A model generated the notes under the pieces. That model ran no database searches and was not told the DNA's origin. It worked only from the letters and a program-made list of their open reading frames with translations. From assembly GCA_013399015.1 (NCBI GenBank), contig VWZX01001949.1, forward strand, positions 2,542,001 to 2,606,000: DNA of 64,000 bases, given 5' to 3'. Position 1 is the first letter of the stretch, and each line of letters begins with the position of its first letter. The position numbers were made by a program, and so were the translations under genes. Positions 26,619 through 39,489 of the stretch are shown here, piece by piece. This DNA is from Galbula dea (taxonomy: Eukaryota > Chordata > Aves > Piciformes > Galbulidae).

Positions 26619-29474
26619 ATCACTTCCCCGGCGGTTTTTTTTGGTTGTTCTTTTGGTTTTTGTTTGCTTGTTATTCCTGCTTAGTCAAGATTCAGCTCGG
26701 CATCTCACTGCAGACACAGCCCACCCCACGGAAAGCAACCAGTGAGCACTGAGCCACAGCCCCAGGTGCAGCCTCTCTCCTTTCCCATGCTCCACACCTC
26801 CTGATTCCCTTTCCATCCACTGGGATGCCTTGTTGGGCACTGTCACCTCAGATCTCTTCAGATTACAATTTGCCACCTTCATTTGTCAGGCAAGGCAATG
26901 CAATGACAGGCTGATGTGCAACGGGTCCATGTTTCTTTTATTAGGATCGTCTACCTGCTGTCACTTTGGATAAGGACTATCTATTTCAAGTGGTTTCCTG
27001 TGAAGTCAACACGGCCAAGTTTCTGCAAGAGGTCATGAGAATTATGTAGAACTTCCAAGTGCTTACATTCAGACCTCTTCTATTACAGCATGGCCAGCTT
27101 CATTATTTCAAGATCACATCAGGTACATAAGCACCTAAAGCAACCATAAGAAGTCTAAGGAACATCAGCACATATTTAACTTTCAGCTAAAGGATTCCTC
27201 TAGACATTAGTTCTACTACCACTGTGCTTAAAGCTAGACACATGTCTTTTGTGAATCCTAACAGCATCAATAATTAACGTTGTGGAAGCAGCTAGAGGCC
27301 CCATTTAAGTAGAGATTGTTGTACAAACAAAATATTTGACAGTTCCTGCCCTAAAAATCTTTCAGACTGGAAAGTGAATCTGTAATTCCCTTTGTAGCTT
27401 CCTCTTCCCAGATTTATTTTTTGCTCATATTTAATCCAACTTAAACACTTCTGTGCAGCAACATCAGCATGTTATTTTTAAATTCAGCTTTTATTGACTA
27501 ATGAGAAGAACTGACCCTTGTCTTTATTGTTAAAAAAGGGCAGAGGCAGCTGGGCTCAAATGCTGAAAGATTTACTGTAGAGCAACCGATTCTGCTGAGG
27601 CACTAGCTAAGATATGAGCCATGAATTAAGACACTTCTCACATAACTTCTGTGAGCTTTCAGCACTAGCACAGGCCTTGTGCCGGATCAGCTGTTTGTCA
27701 GTCAAGACAATAAATATGCACCTTCCAGAGGAACTCCTTTCCAAGGAGTTTGGGCTTAAACTACTCAGAATGGTTATGTGGGAATTGGTATCAGTCCTCT
27801 TGCAGTTTGGACCAGATGCAAAAGCAAAATAACAAACAGAATCAAGCAGCTGGGTCTCTTGTTTTCTTGACTGGTATGGTCTTGTGTATTTAATGTATTT
27901 TTGCAGTTCTAATCTCAGAGAGAGCAGGCTCCTGGGGACAGAACACCTCTGATGGACAATCAGGTGCCTTGCTGCATAATCTGTGTATTTCTCTGTGTAA
28001 TTGTCATGAGCCATCCTTGCTCACTTCTTTTCCTGTTGGGTCAGTGCCCCTCCTCTGCAAAAACACCGATTCTCATTTTCCACAGCTGCTTTGGTCTCCT
28101 CTCCTTGTCCTTTTCTATAACATGACACCCCAAACTGAACCCTGTGGTCCAGCCAGTCCTGAGGAGAGCAGAAAATTGGGTGTCTGGGTACTTCTTGATT
28201 TGTTTTTTGAAACATACTCCACACTGCCTGCAGCCCAGTAGAGCAGATTCCTTTAACACAACATTGCCCAACTGACTCACAGTCAATTTGTCATTCTCTA
28301 AAATCCCCCAAACCTATTTCATGATAGGAAAATACTGGTTAGAAAACAGCTAGTTTCCTCTTTTTTAGGAGCCTGACAGAACTATTTAAAGGTTTTTTAC
28401 AGTAGCCATTTTTTATAACATCCTTAGTGAGCACAAAGTTGAACACATCCAATATTATTCTTAATTAATACCTCTGTAGCTGCAAAATAAAAAGAAGTGA
28501 GCGAGCCAAGGTAAACAACAAATAAACAAACATTTTTATTAGATTTCAGGCTTTCTATGGAAAAGGATAGTAGCATCCACAGCTTTTTTATATCACCTCC
28601 CTGCATCAGATACAGTGGTCTCCAGGTAGACATAGATGCCATCTCCAAAAGCTAGCACTCCACTCAGCACAAGGAGGTGAAAATTAAGTTCTTGTTCTTA
28701 TTATAAGTAAGCTTTTCAGTAGCATCTGGAGGCTAGACACAGCTCATATGTAACCCCTCTGCCAATCCCTGAAGGGGTCAGGAACAGTCTCCAAAGGCCC
28801 CTGCTGAAGAGCAGAAGTAAAATCAGCATCAGTCCCAGCCCAGATGCCTAGAAGGACAGCTGAGATTTTCCCCAGCACAAGCAATATTAATCCTAGCAAG
28901 TACTAAATTAAAGTCATGAAACCTTTTATTTAGGGAAAGGAGAGAAATAAAACACAACCAGAGTCCCTATCACACTACTTGCTACCCCTTAAACCTGCCA
29001 TCCACCCCTTACTGAAGGGCAACTTCTGCCCAAGCAGAAGCTGAGTTTGCAGCTTTCCCAGCTTTCCCTCTTCCAGCAGAGGCTGCTGAGTGCCCAGGGC
29101 TCTTGAGAAGCCCCATCTGATCCTCGGATCAGAACTACCCTTCCTGCATGACTCATCTGGCAAACAGAGGTACAGCTTGTATGGAGAACAGCTGAAGTTT
29201 CAGCTCTCACAAGCTGTCCTTTTCAGTAGCTGTGTCAGTGATGCTTTTCTCCAAAATCAGGGTACAATGGCACATGCAATCCATACATAAACACTGATAC
29301 AGAAGAGGCACCATGGAGCTTGCTCCTCAGTTCCTCCAGGCTTCCTCTGTTCCTCCACGAAGCTACCAAGAGCCCTCTGCACTTCTGCTCTTCCATCCCT
29401 TTGGAACTTCTCAGGATCAGCTACTCTTTTAACTTAGACTTCTGACCAGTAGGCCAGAAATAAGGTGATAAGGG

Positions 29475-29518
29475 TATTAATAAAAATTAATAATATTTTT
29501 TTAAAAAAATCATTAATT
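29475..29518. repeat. AT-rich low-complexity tract
   Basis: Almost only A and T, with repeated TTAATAA/ATTAAT units. No gene or transposon is attached. Confidence 0.6.
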
Positions 29519-29791
29519 GCTGGTTCTGGGATAAGATTTGAAGTCCATTTCTTTGGTTCCTTCAGATATTTGCCAGTTTTGATTCAGACTCAACCCATTT
29601 CACCATATTGGCATATATGAAATGGTGCAAGCTGACTAGTTTCATAGGTCTTTTATTACAAGGATGGTTAAAGCAGAGGTGTAAGAAGCTGGCCCAGTGG
29701 AATACATTTGTGGGGCAGAGAAAGCAAATGGCATTTTTAAAAAATTGCTTTGTTTTCTCTGGTTTTCTATTGAATTGTATTTAATAAAAAA

Positions 29792-30035
29792 ATCATAGAA
29801 TGTTTTGGGTTGGAAGGGACATTTAAAGGTCATCTAGTCTAGCCTCCCTGTAATGAGCAGGGGTATCTTCAACTAGAATCATAGAATAGTTACAGCTGGA
29901 AGAGACCTTGAAGATCATCGAGTCCAACTAGATCAAGTTGCTCAGAGCCCCATTCAACCTGACCTTGAACGTTTCCAGGGATGAGGCATCTACTAGAAAT
30001 CATACTATATCCTAGAGAAAATCCTTCTTTTGTTA
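29792..30035 (-). mobile_element. CR1 LINE 3' end, interrupted by a second CR1 tail
   Basis: The plus strand begins 'atcatagaatgttttgggttgg' and runs through 'aaggtcatctag', then 'cttcaactaga'. It resumes at 29,933 with 'tcaagttgctcagagcccc', which is the normal CR1 continuation. The host copy is an older, minus-strand, 5'-truncated CR1; its 5' limit near 30,035-30,065 is vague. Between the two halves lie 55 extra bases that are themselves a CR1 3' tail (see the nested element). Its tail resembles that of the copy at 11.5 kb. Confidence 0.9.
29878..29924 (-). mobile_element. Nested micro-CR1 (3' tail only)
   Basis: A second CR1 3' terminus, 'atcatagaatagttacagctgg' continuing through 'gaagatcatcgagtc', lies inside the host CR1 in the same orientation. 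It is flanked by the 8-base direct repeat caactaga (29,870-29,877 and 29,925-29,932). Only about 47-55 bases were inserted. Either reverse transcription aborted almost at once, or a template switch occurred. CR1 usually leaves no clear target-site duplication, and the CAAC shared with the CR1 consensus may account for part of the repeat. Confidence 0.75.
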
Positions 30036-31249
30036 TTTCTTTCTTTGGGATGAGCAACCCTCTGACACATCTAATTCTAGCAGAGCATTCAGGTGCTACA
30101 CTGAAGTTGTTTGATTTCTGCCTTCCTGAGATCAGCTTTCTAAGAATAAGTTAAATGTGTGCCTTGTGATTTCCCAAAGGGATGCAAGTGAGGGAGACGA
30201 TCCAAAGCCACACAGCAGCATTAGAAAGACTCCTCTCAAACTGAATGGGGTTTGGATCATACCCAAAGTCACTTGGTCTGAAGAAAAAGAAGAGGAGCAG
30301 AATTTGAGCATTCCCCGAGTGTCAAGACATATAAGCAAGGCTGTATGTGATGGAAATAATAAGGAAAGGCTGGCTGATAAAGATAGGGCAGTAGCCTCCT
30401 TACAAGCTTCTCTTTGTTCCTATGATTTAGGACAGGCCAGTTTCTGACAGATTAGGCAAGTATCCATTTTCCTTCCAGGAGAAGCTGTGGTAAGCATCAG
30501 TAAAGGCTGAATATACCACACTGCAGAACAACTTTGCTCTTTGAGGTAACAGCCTTCAGCAAGGAGACCAGCCAGCTGGTCTGAACAAGAGGTAGGCCAC
30601 ACAGGCAGTGTGCTGCCAGACACGCAGCTGTATTTGCAGTACACTGTTACCTGCAGTATCAAACAAAAGGTACAATGAAGTTTCTCTCACCTAAACACTG
30701 ATCAAAGGGTACTGAGATATTCCAGGCCAAGGTAATGATAATCCAGCAACATAATAACATAATTCTCGCTGTTGATATAGAAGCAATAACCCTAACACAA
30801 TCCAAAGGTGACATTGCTGCTACTGCTCCACAACCCAACCTGCACAGACCCTTAAAAAGTCCCATATATCTTTACAAGAATAAACACAAAGTTCTGATAA
30901 AATTACTCTTTTTTTTTTTAACAATTACATGCCATCTACCTAAATCTTCCCTACTGCTGTCCCCTGCTAAAAACAAGACAGACCTCATCGCTGATAGTGG
31001 TTGCATTTATGTAGAAGGAAAGCACAGTCAATTACCGTTTATGAAATGCTTTTGACTCCTAAAAGACTGTAAGTTCTTCTATAAATACACCACATGACCA
31101 TAAGCTTTCCATTGAGCTCTAATGATTGATGACCTTTCAGACCAGAAATGCCATTATGAACAACTAACACAACCCTGGGCACAAGATTGGCCACAGAATT
31201 TCCTGCAGCAGGTCTCATAATCAGATTGAAATATGTGGTTATAACTTAG
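30036..31249. other. Unique non-coding block
   Basis: Sequence between two minus-strand CR1 copies. A 96-codon frame at 30,157-30,447 on the plus strand and a 106-codon frame at 30,735-31,055 resemble no family and overlap frames on the other strand. No RNA gene is seen. Confidence 0.55.
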
Positions 31250-32254
31250 AATCACAAAATTACAGAATCATTTCAGTTGGATAAAACCTTTAAGATCATC
31301 AAGTCCAACTATTAGCCCCAACTCCACCACTAAACCATGTCCCTAAGCACCACATCTACACATTTTTTTGAATACTACCAGGAGCAATGACTTCACTGCT
31401 TCCCTGGGCAGCCTGTTCCAGTGCTTTACAAACCTTTCAGTGAAGAAATTTTCTCCTGGTACCCAATCTAAACCACCCCTGGCACAACTTAAGGCCATTT
31501 CTGCCATCCTTTTGCTTGTTACTTGAGAGAACAGACTTACCCTTACCTGACTAAAACCTCCTCTCAGGTAGCTGCAGAGAGCAATAAGGTCCCCTCTGAG
31601 CCTCCTTTTCTCCAGACTAAATAACCCCAGTTTCCTTAGCCATGCCTCAGAAGACCTGTGCTCTAGTCCCTTCACCAGCTTTGTTGCCCTTCTTTGGACA
31701 TGTTCCAGCACCTCAATGTCTTTCTTGTCATGAGAGGCCCTAACTGAACACAGTATTTGAGGTGCAGCCACACCAGCATCAAGTACAAGGGGACAATCAC
31801 TTCCCGAGTTCTGCTGGCCACACAAATTCTGATACAAGCCAGGATGGTGTTGGCCTTTTTGGCCACCTGGCCACACTGCTGGCTCATATTCAGCTGGCTG
31901 CTGACCAACATCCCCAGGTCTTTTTCTACTAGACAGCTTTCCAACCACTCTGCCCTGAGCCTGCAGCACTGCACTGGGTTGTTGTGACTTAAGTGTAGGA
32001 CCTGGCACTTGGTCCTGTTGAACCTCAAACCATCGGTGTCAGCTCATTGATCCAGTCTGTCTAGATCCCTCTGTAGAGCTTTCCAACTCTCAAGCAGATC
32101 AATGCTCTTGCCCAACTTGGTGTCACCTGCAAACTCACGTCAGGGTGCACTTGATCCCCACCTCCAGATCACTGATAAAGATATTGAACAGAACTGGCCT
32201 CAATATTGAGCCTGAGGGAACACCACTTGTGACCAGTCACCAACTGGATTTAAC
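31250..32254 (-). mobile_element. CR1 LINE, about 1 kb, includes end of reverse transcriptase domain
   Basis: A minus-strand copy from the 3' tail (plus strand 'aatcacaaaattacagaatc') back to the segment coding for the VPQGS...LFNIF part of the CR1 reverse transcriptase near 32,160-32,230. It is 5'-truncated within ORF2, with the boundary near 32,254 where similarity stops. The frame is broken by in-frame stops and frameshifts. The FADDTK catalytic box at about 32,117-32,135 reads F-A-G-D-T-K, so the first catalytic Asp is lost. The tail is of the same type as the copy ending at 56,100. Dead and moderately old. Confidence 0.95.
31343..32008 (-). pseudogene. CR1 ORF2 C-terminal remnant
   Basis: A 221-codon open stretch on the minus strand. 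From roughly codon 90 it carries the conserved CR1 ORF2 C-terminal motifs: VLEHVQRRATKLVKGLEH, GLFSLEKRRLRGDLIAL, LFSQVTSKR and ENFFTERFVKHWNRLPREAV. The first part is out of frame with the protein. The true reading of the upstream portion (RFNRTKCQVLHL, EKDLG, QCGQVAKKAN) lies in another frame at 31,672-32,028, showing a frameshift in about the middle. ORF2 encodes the endonuclease/reverse transcriptase for CR1 copying; only its C-terminal end survives here. No function is expected. Confidence 0.9.
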
Positions 32255-35200
32255 TTAATGTGCTTGTAACAACAGAGGCAACAAACAAACAGGAGCGTTG
32301 CTGGTTTTCCCAGAGAAAGAACAGGCGATACCTGAAGGAGTGTTAGCATCAAACTTCAAGTGATTTTAATCCTGAAAAACATTTCAAGAGCTTTACACTA
32401 TGTTTTCATTCAGGGAACATAGGTCTGTGTGCATGTTGTAACTGTTTCTGTTCAGGGTGGAAGGCTTTTAGCCTTCTTATTCCCTGGCCCCAAACCCACA
32501 AAATGCCTTTTCCTGGAATGGCTCTATTGTGTCTAACTATAAATTAAAGATGAGATCCTTATACTGAAGCCCTGTTCAAGACCCACATCAAAGTATGTCT
32601 GTGTCCCACATTTGCAAAATAGATATTTACTTCATGCTAAGAAAAACTGACATTTGCAAGTGGCTGTGCACTTTGTGTTTCACTAAAAAAACCAAGATTT
32701 AGCTGTGGTTTGTGAAAGGTGGGCTTCTCTCACCAAAGGCACATACTTTCCCAGGAAAGGGAGGACTGGTCTCATTAAGATCCAGTTGAGAATGAATTGC
32801 CCTGCTAAGAGGAATGTTTGGTGAGTTTAGTATCTAAATAGCAAAGAAAAACCCAGAACACTGAAAATAGTAAGACCTGTCATTCGTGCACAAGTTTAAC
32901 GTGGAAAACTAAAGCAAGGGACGCAAGAAAAAATGAAGAGCATTTGTTAAGTGCCAGGCCAAACTGTAAACGTGTCACCCCTCACCATAACAGTAAGAGT
33001 GTCTCAATCAAATCAGTATTTTCCTATCAAATAGGAAAAAATATAGGAAAAAAAGTAATGCAAATAAACATACTGGGGATGAAATTCAGATCCCTTAAAA
33101 TCAATAGCAGTTTTGTGGCTGGTTTTAGCAGAGCCAGATTTCACAGACAGCTAACAAAGCAGATCACTGATGTCACCAGAGCACTACCAGATTCCATGCA
33201 TAGAAGGTCCTCTTCACAAAGGGAGCTTTTACCTACCTTTCTAAGGTCCTAATTCAACCTGGTACTTAAAGTCCTTAAGAGAGACATTTTATTCACAGCT
33301 CTACACTAAGTAAGTGCTTATCTTGTCCAACTGCAGCCTAAGGTTGTGTCTTCCTGGAAAATATAGTCTTGAAAAGGAAGGGACATTTCCTTACTAGGAG
33401 GATGACAAGTCTGAGTTCTCCCCCACCCTTACTCTCAACTGTATATTTCTTTCTAGTATTTGAGTCAATGAAGAAAACATTTTTCATTTTTCCCTAGTTT
33501 GGGAAAAAGTGGCATTCCTGGATCCTAGATAATGGGGGAAATCAAGGAGGAAATGCCTCCAGGCTCTCTGCTGAGTGTTCCAGCAGAACATGCATCAGTC
33601 AAGGCATCCTCAAAGCTTGGCAGCACTCCTCATGCTTTGAGTCCTAAATAACTGGAAAATCCTCTGAAACTAGAGATTAGCTAGGTATGACCAGAGGCCA
33701 GGGTGAGGTTCAGAGTGGCCTCTTTGTGTCTTGCCAACTCTTACCCATCTGAAGGCTACTCAGTTTCTGAGGACACCTGACCTCACTCTCCATGGGAGCC
33801 TTGAAACCTGCCCTCTCTATTATTGCCTTCCTTCAGAAGGAAAAAAAAGTCCATAAAACCACTTTTGGTTGAAAACACCTTGTTGCGTAAGACAGCACAT
33901 ATTCCACCTTTTGAGCTGAGGTGGTGTAAAAAAGGCCATTCAACACCCAACAAATGAGCAAGCTGTTCTTTTGCAACATTTCCAGTTTTAGTAAGCTTCA
34001 GTCAGTTCTCTGGATAGAGCACATTTTTTAAGAAAACAGGTCAGACAGTCCTCTACAGATGAGTCACACTGATTGAATATCAGAGCAGAACAATGGGAGC
34101 TGTTGTCCTATCAGGGAGGAGCCAAAAATAGTTGTTTTCATAAGCCTTTTACCTGATTCTGACTCTTATCTGCACTGAAGACCAGTAAGAATGGAAGAAC
34201 CAATTTTAGTTCAACTCAAAACTCTTTCAAGATGTGTAGCAGAAGCATGTAATTGAAAAGGATGTAGCAAATGAGATTGTTGCAAATGACTAAAATGTTG
34301 GCAGAAGAGGTGTCCTTAGAAGGTAGAAAGCAGGACATGGCATCATTCTGGGTTTCTGCTTACCTAATAAAACTTTTTGACATGCATCAGAAGTATTCCT
34401 CTTTCCACTTAAACACCTCAAGACTTTTTTACCAGCATCCACAAAAAGCAGGCCCACTCTGGGTATTATTCCTGGTCCCAGCAGTCACATCGCTCCTGAA
34501 ATGAAAATTCATAGTGGTTTACAGAATTGCTCTCAGCTACCTTATTTCCAGTGTTTCATGCTGGACAGGCCTTTCATAAAGAGCAAAACAACGGTCTTGC
34601 AGGAACATAAAAATGTGCTACAGCTAATGTACACAAGACAAAACTTTTTTATATACTTGCAGACAAGTTATGTAACATCCCATCTTTTTATCACCCTCAC
34701 CTTTACACTTATCTGTGCTGAGTTAGGTTGTTGTGTGCCCAACCCAGAAAAAGAAAAAAAAAAAGACACTCTTTTTCAATTTGAACATAAAAAACCCCCA
34801 CTAAAGTCTACATTAAGTCTCCAACATGAAAAGCCCTTCAATAAGCCAGACAACACTCAAATATGTCAGATAAATAGTACAGTATTACAGATAACTGTCT
34901 GGCACAGAGAAATGAAACCATTTGTTCAAAACTACTGTGGAGATGAGGATAGAGCCCAGAAGTTAGATATTTCAAGTGGTTACTGCATATCCCTGCCCTG
35001 GAAGCTGCCAGCTAATCCCATATGCATTTTAAAAAAAACATTATGGAAGCTGTCATGTTCTGTGACATATTGATCAAGGTTCCCCACCAAGCAAGGGGCT
35101 TTACTTAACCTCAGACCTGCTTTTGAGTTGTGCACATAGCCAAGCACAAACATACAAGCACAAGTCAACAGACCCACAGTGTCATGGAGCCAAATGATAT

Positions 35201-38200
35201 TCTTTCAAAGCAACAGGCTGGGAGAGGGGGCCAGAAGCCTTTGGCAGAACTCAAGACCTCCCAGCCTGAAGAGGGAGGCTCTCAGGTTGCTCTGTGGCTG
35301 CATACATTTTGTCAACTGATCTCAGATCTTGGGAACATGAGAAGCATTATAACCTCCTCCATCTATTGATCCCTTTCACCTGCCTTGGTGAACACAGTCA
35401 AAGGATGGAATGTGAGAGGATGCAGGGCAAGGACAAGGAACATTTTCCCCTCTCTGTATATTCCCCCTTAATTAATCCCAAAGTGTTTGTTTTCAGCACT
35501 TCAGGGCTACTAATTTATTCACATGGTTCTTCACTTCAGCATAAACATGTTCTAAACCCTTGTGCAGCACCACCGCCTGCAGCAGTTCAGCTACAGTGAC
35601 ATGCTTGAGTCAAGTCTCATGTCCCTTCCTACAGGGCTAGTTTGTTAAAAAGTAGATGATACAAAGGACTGAATGGATACAGAACCATGTACAAAGAATA
35701 TTCAGGACTGAGAAAGGATCATCCTACACCCTAAGGCTTCTGAGATATCAGACAAATCCCAAATTTACATGCCTTTAAATCTTGTCACATACTTGCTTTT
35801 GACCATGTGCCTATGCTCATGAGACTCCATTTGAACAAATCATGTAGATACACCAACATATACAAAAAGGACCCAAGACCACCTTTTACTTTTAAAGCCA
35901 TACACATTTCTAGCCTTAATGCCTTAGTCAAAGATGTGCTAACTTCTCTGACACTATCATGGGTCAGGGTAGATAAGCAGATGGCTGTTGATCTCTCAGT
36001 TGACCAAGCAGGCTACTTTCTATGACAAGACAACTGTGTAAGTTGAAAGAAATCATAATTGCCATTTATCTGACAATCATGAGATTGCATCTTAAGCACA
36101 GTTTTTGGTTCCCCAGTACAAGCAATGCATTGATATAACGGACCAAAATATATTTACTCTATAATTCAGCTGTGATGGGCTCCAGGACTAATAGTTTATA
36201 CAGGATGAGCTTTGCAGCATTCAAATCACAATACAGGATTCAGATCACAAGACAGGTTTTTCTCCAGGAACATAATTCCTTACAAGCAAGACTACTTATT
36301 TATTTGTATCAATTTCAGCCGGGATTTTAAGGGCAGAAAGAGAGTGCTCTTTTCAGCAGCCACTACAAGTATGACCAGTCTGACTACAGTGGATGCCTTT
36401 TACTATTAATTTATGCCTAATAAAAAAGAAAAAACTGGTACAGATGTGTACAAAGGCTAGACATTATTATCTGACAAGTAAGTCTCTGTACATCAGACTG
36501 TGCACCATTTCTGTTTGATATTTCCATGTTTTGAGCTACCTTTTCTTCTGTTTCTTCTCCCTCTTCTCAAAAATAGGGAGATACAGAATGCTCCTTAATT
36601 GTATCAGCAGCCATCTATGAATCTCTTATAGTTTCTCTGCAGACCAGAAGAAAACTCCTCCCCAGTCATTTCACATTTCTTCCACATTGTTTTTTGTCTA
36701 CTATCTGAAGATGAGGGATTTCTTCCTTTCCTTGCCATATGAGAGCAATGATAGCTATTCTGAAAGCAGTATCTGAAAGTTCAACAGAAGTAGGTATTTC
36801 AAAATTCCATCCAGAATTGCAAAATTTAAATATGCTGTACCTCACCACTGAGGTTCCTGTATCCCAAAGCTTTCATCATGTCCATACATGTAAACAGAAT
36901 AAGCCAAGGACTGTTCCTTGGCACTGGAGCCAACTGCCCAGCAGCTCATATGCAGACAGCTAAGCCCTTTCACCTCCCCAAAACAAGATGCCTACAGCCA
37001 AATTACTACAGGAGGTGGCCCCTGGCCAGTGTGAGTCCCCAGACAGTGTCCAGGCGTTGTCTGGAAAAGCACTAGCCAGTATGGGCTGGAGCTGTGCTTA
37101 AAGCTTACAGTATGGGCAGGTGTATACCAGTACTCAGGGCCATGCCTTGTCCCTCTTTAGCCTGTTGGGATAAACCTAGCCACAACCTCCTGTGGCTCTT
37201 ATATTTGTGGGGTTTTCCTCTCTTTCTCGGTCACTGCAGAAGAATGGTCTCTGTTAAGCCAAATCTCAACCGTATTTCAAGAATCATGTCAGCAAGGGCT
37301 GTAATACAGCAGGACGGAACATAAATTCTTATAGTTTATTTTTATCATTTCTCAATACTGAGTGTTCAAGGTGTCTTTTAAGGGCTAAAGATGATTGTTG
37401 TTTTTCAGGAAGACTGGCAGTCACACAGGGAGGAACGGGGGTAAAACCTGAAGTATCTGTCAAGTTCTGGAGATACAATATTAGACAAGAGGTGACAGAT
37501 CAAACACTGTATATCTCAGTTACAGTCCTGTCTGTAAGACTCCAAAAGATACAGCTCTTATTTTAAGGTCATGTTTCCAAACCCTTCTGCAGTATCTTTG
37601 CACAACTTGATGGAGACACATCCCTGAGGGGCCATCTTGTATGCACTGGCCCTGCCTGCCATTTATCATCGTGTTGGAAGTGCTCATGAATTACTCTCCA
37701 TATATACTAGTTTATTTAGAGATAATTTGAGTTGCTGCATGTGTGAACAGGCCTTTCATTGAATACCTGTAAGCAGCCAGACAGAGGGAGGGTTAGTGGG
37801 AACCGTGATAAAGTGTTTTAAGCAAATGACACCCCAAACAGTTCCACCTCAGCAATGCCAGCAGGCAGTCCACAGCACGAAGGAAACACCAGTGCAAACA
37901 ACTGTCATTTTCTGCTTGGCCAAAACCAGGAGTTCTGCATATTTATTTAAATCAGCTGACTATTAATGTATACATAAGTAATACTGACCACGGGTGCTGC
38001 AATGACATATTTCAGTGGTATCTTATTTTCTATTGACTCTTTTCAGCCAGACAAGAAATGGATAATTCTAATTAAAAAAAAGAAAAACCAAAACTAACCA
38101 AAAAAGAGATCAGAAACAGGGACAAAAAAAGCACGCTTCCCTTCTTACCCTCTAGAAATAACTTGGGGTTTGTGTTAACAGAGCCTGGATGGATGCCAGG

Positions 38201-39489
38201 TTTCCACGCTCCTAGAGGGAAAGCTTGAGAATATGCTTCATTAGTAAAGATATAAGAAGCCTAACCCAGCACATAGCTACCTGCTCTGTGAATATTAAAA
38301 ACAGTGTTAAGCAATGCCATGTCAATTGCGTTACAATTACAATTGTCATTACAATAACACCTTAAAATTTGAATCCATAGGTGTGGAAGAACACTCATGT
38401 GCAGCTGTGCATTGGCAAATCACTGCCTAGGAGGGTAATACCATTCAGAGGCCTTGCATGAACTTCCCTGATCTTTCTGTAATTTTCCGTTCAGCCCTTG
38501 CTGTTCTCCTCTTGCTCTTCTCAGAAGCCAGACTGTGAGCCACCAACAGCTGATATATGAAGGACATGCTCATGTCAAGTTGAAGAAAACCCCACCCTTT
38601 GGCAGTGGAGAGCACCTATTTCTTAGTCATAATCAGTGTGGTGGTTATTAAAATGTAAAAATAGTAGGTTCCAATGCAACTACTGCGGTATCATTGGATA
38701 ACTCCTGATATTTCAAAGCTGGAAAGTCTGGGCTAAAGATGTGCAGCTTGTTTTGCAACATGAAAGAAACACACAGGTCTGAGAGTGTATGTTGCTGTAC
38801 CTTTGGTGTAATCATGCTAACTGCAGTGACTAAATACATATTGATGTATACAATTACTGATATCAATGTTAGCCCAAAACTAGGTCATTTACAAACTTTA
38901 CACAGACCTTTCAGCTAATAACTGACCTTTAAAAGAAGTCTAGCTACCTCTCAGGAGGTGACAACTCCATCTAATGACCACCATTATGGTACCATACACA
39001 AGCATTCACTATCAAAATAGTCCTGTGAAACCAAGCTCACTCCTTCTTGGACAGACCTGTCTTGCAGGTACCGGCAGAGAGTCCAAAATCTTGACTGCTG
39101 AACGCATATTAGATCAAAGATTGGACCCTGCTAAATAAAACTTGCTAGGATAATATTGATAACCCATGCTGCACAGAACTGCTCTTCACTCAAATCTTCA
39201 GACAGGATTATTCCACCATCAACAAGAGCAGCTCTACAATGTAGGTCTTGACTAGATGTCGCCATGAACCACTGTAATTTCCAGCACAGAATTTGTCCTG
39301 TTTAACTAATTTGGACTGGTATCAATACACACAAGGACCTGCTGTTCCTTGCTTGCTGTCATTCATAGCGGTTTAAGCAATTTGTCTGGTAATAAAAACA
39401 CATTATTTCCCCATGTAGGGGAAGTGAAAAACAAAGAGTAAACAGCTTCATGTGAAGAAAGGTTTTCCAGTCTGAGGACTGGTGAAGAA
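32255..39489. other. Unique non-coding block, no gene seen
   Basis: No exon or transposon recognised. The longest frame is 190 codons on the plus strand (34,501-35,073); it contains a lysine run from an A-rich tract and has no recognisable domain. A 19-bp tandem duplication lies at 36,219-36,256. The region 37,895-38,375 contains AT-rich, TAAT/CAATTG-bearing stretches that are candidate regulatory sequence. Confidence 0.6.
36219..36256. repeat. 19-bp imperfect tandem duplication
   Basis: Two adjacent copies of attca(a/g)atcacaa(t/g)acagg differ at two positions. It is probably a slippage duplication that has begun to decay. Confidence 0.85.

Larger units (their letters stand above)
20501..29791. 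other. Unique non-coding block, no gene seen
   Basis: No exon or RNA gene recognised. It holds AT-rich patches that look like conserved non-coding sequence at about 20,760-20,875 and 21,570-21,730. It also holds a GAAAA-rich tract (23,189-23,221), a 10-base G run (24,945-24,954), a short tandem duplication (25,146-25,187), a TTTCC pentanucleotide repeat (26,556-26,618) and an AT-rich tract (29,475-29,518). Overlapping frames on both strands at 24,800-25,200 and 27,600-28,300 do not resemble any family. Confidence 0.6.

Noticed and set aside
26279..26623. Highly charged Lys/Glu/Arg-rich minus-strand frame
   Set aside because: The charged part is simply the translated TTTCC microsatellite.
34501..35073. 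190-codon plus-strand frame
   Set aside because: It contains a Lys run from an A-rich tract and no recognisable domain. It overlaps a minus-strand frame and is probably chance.
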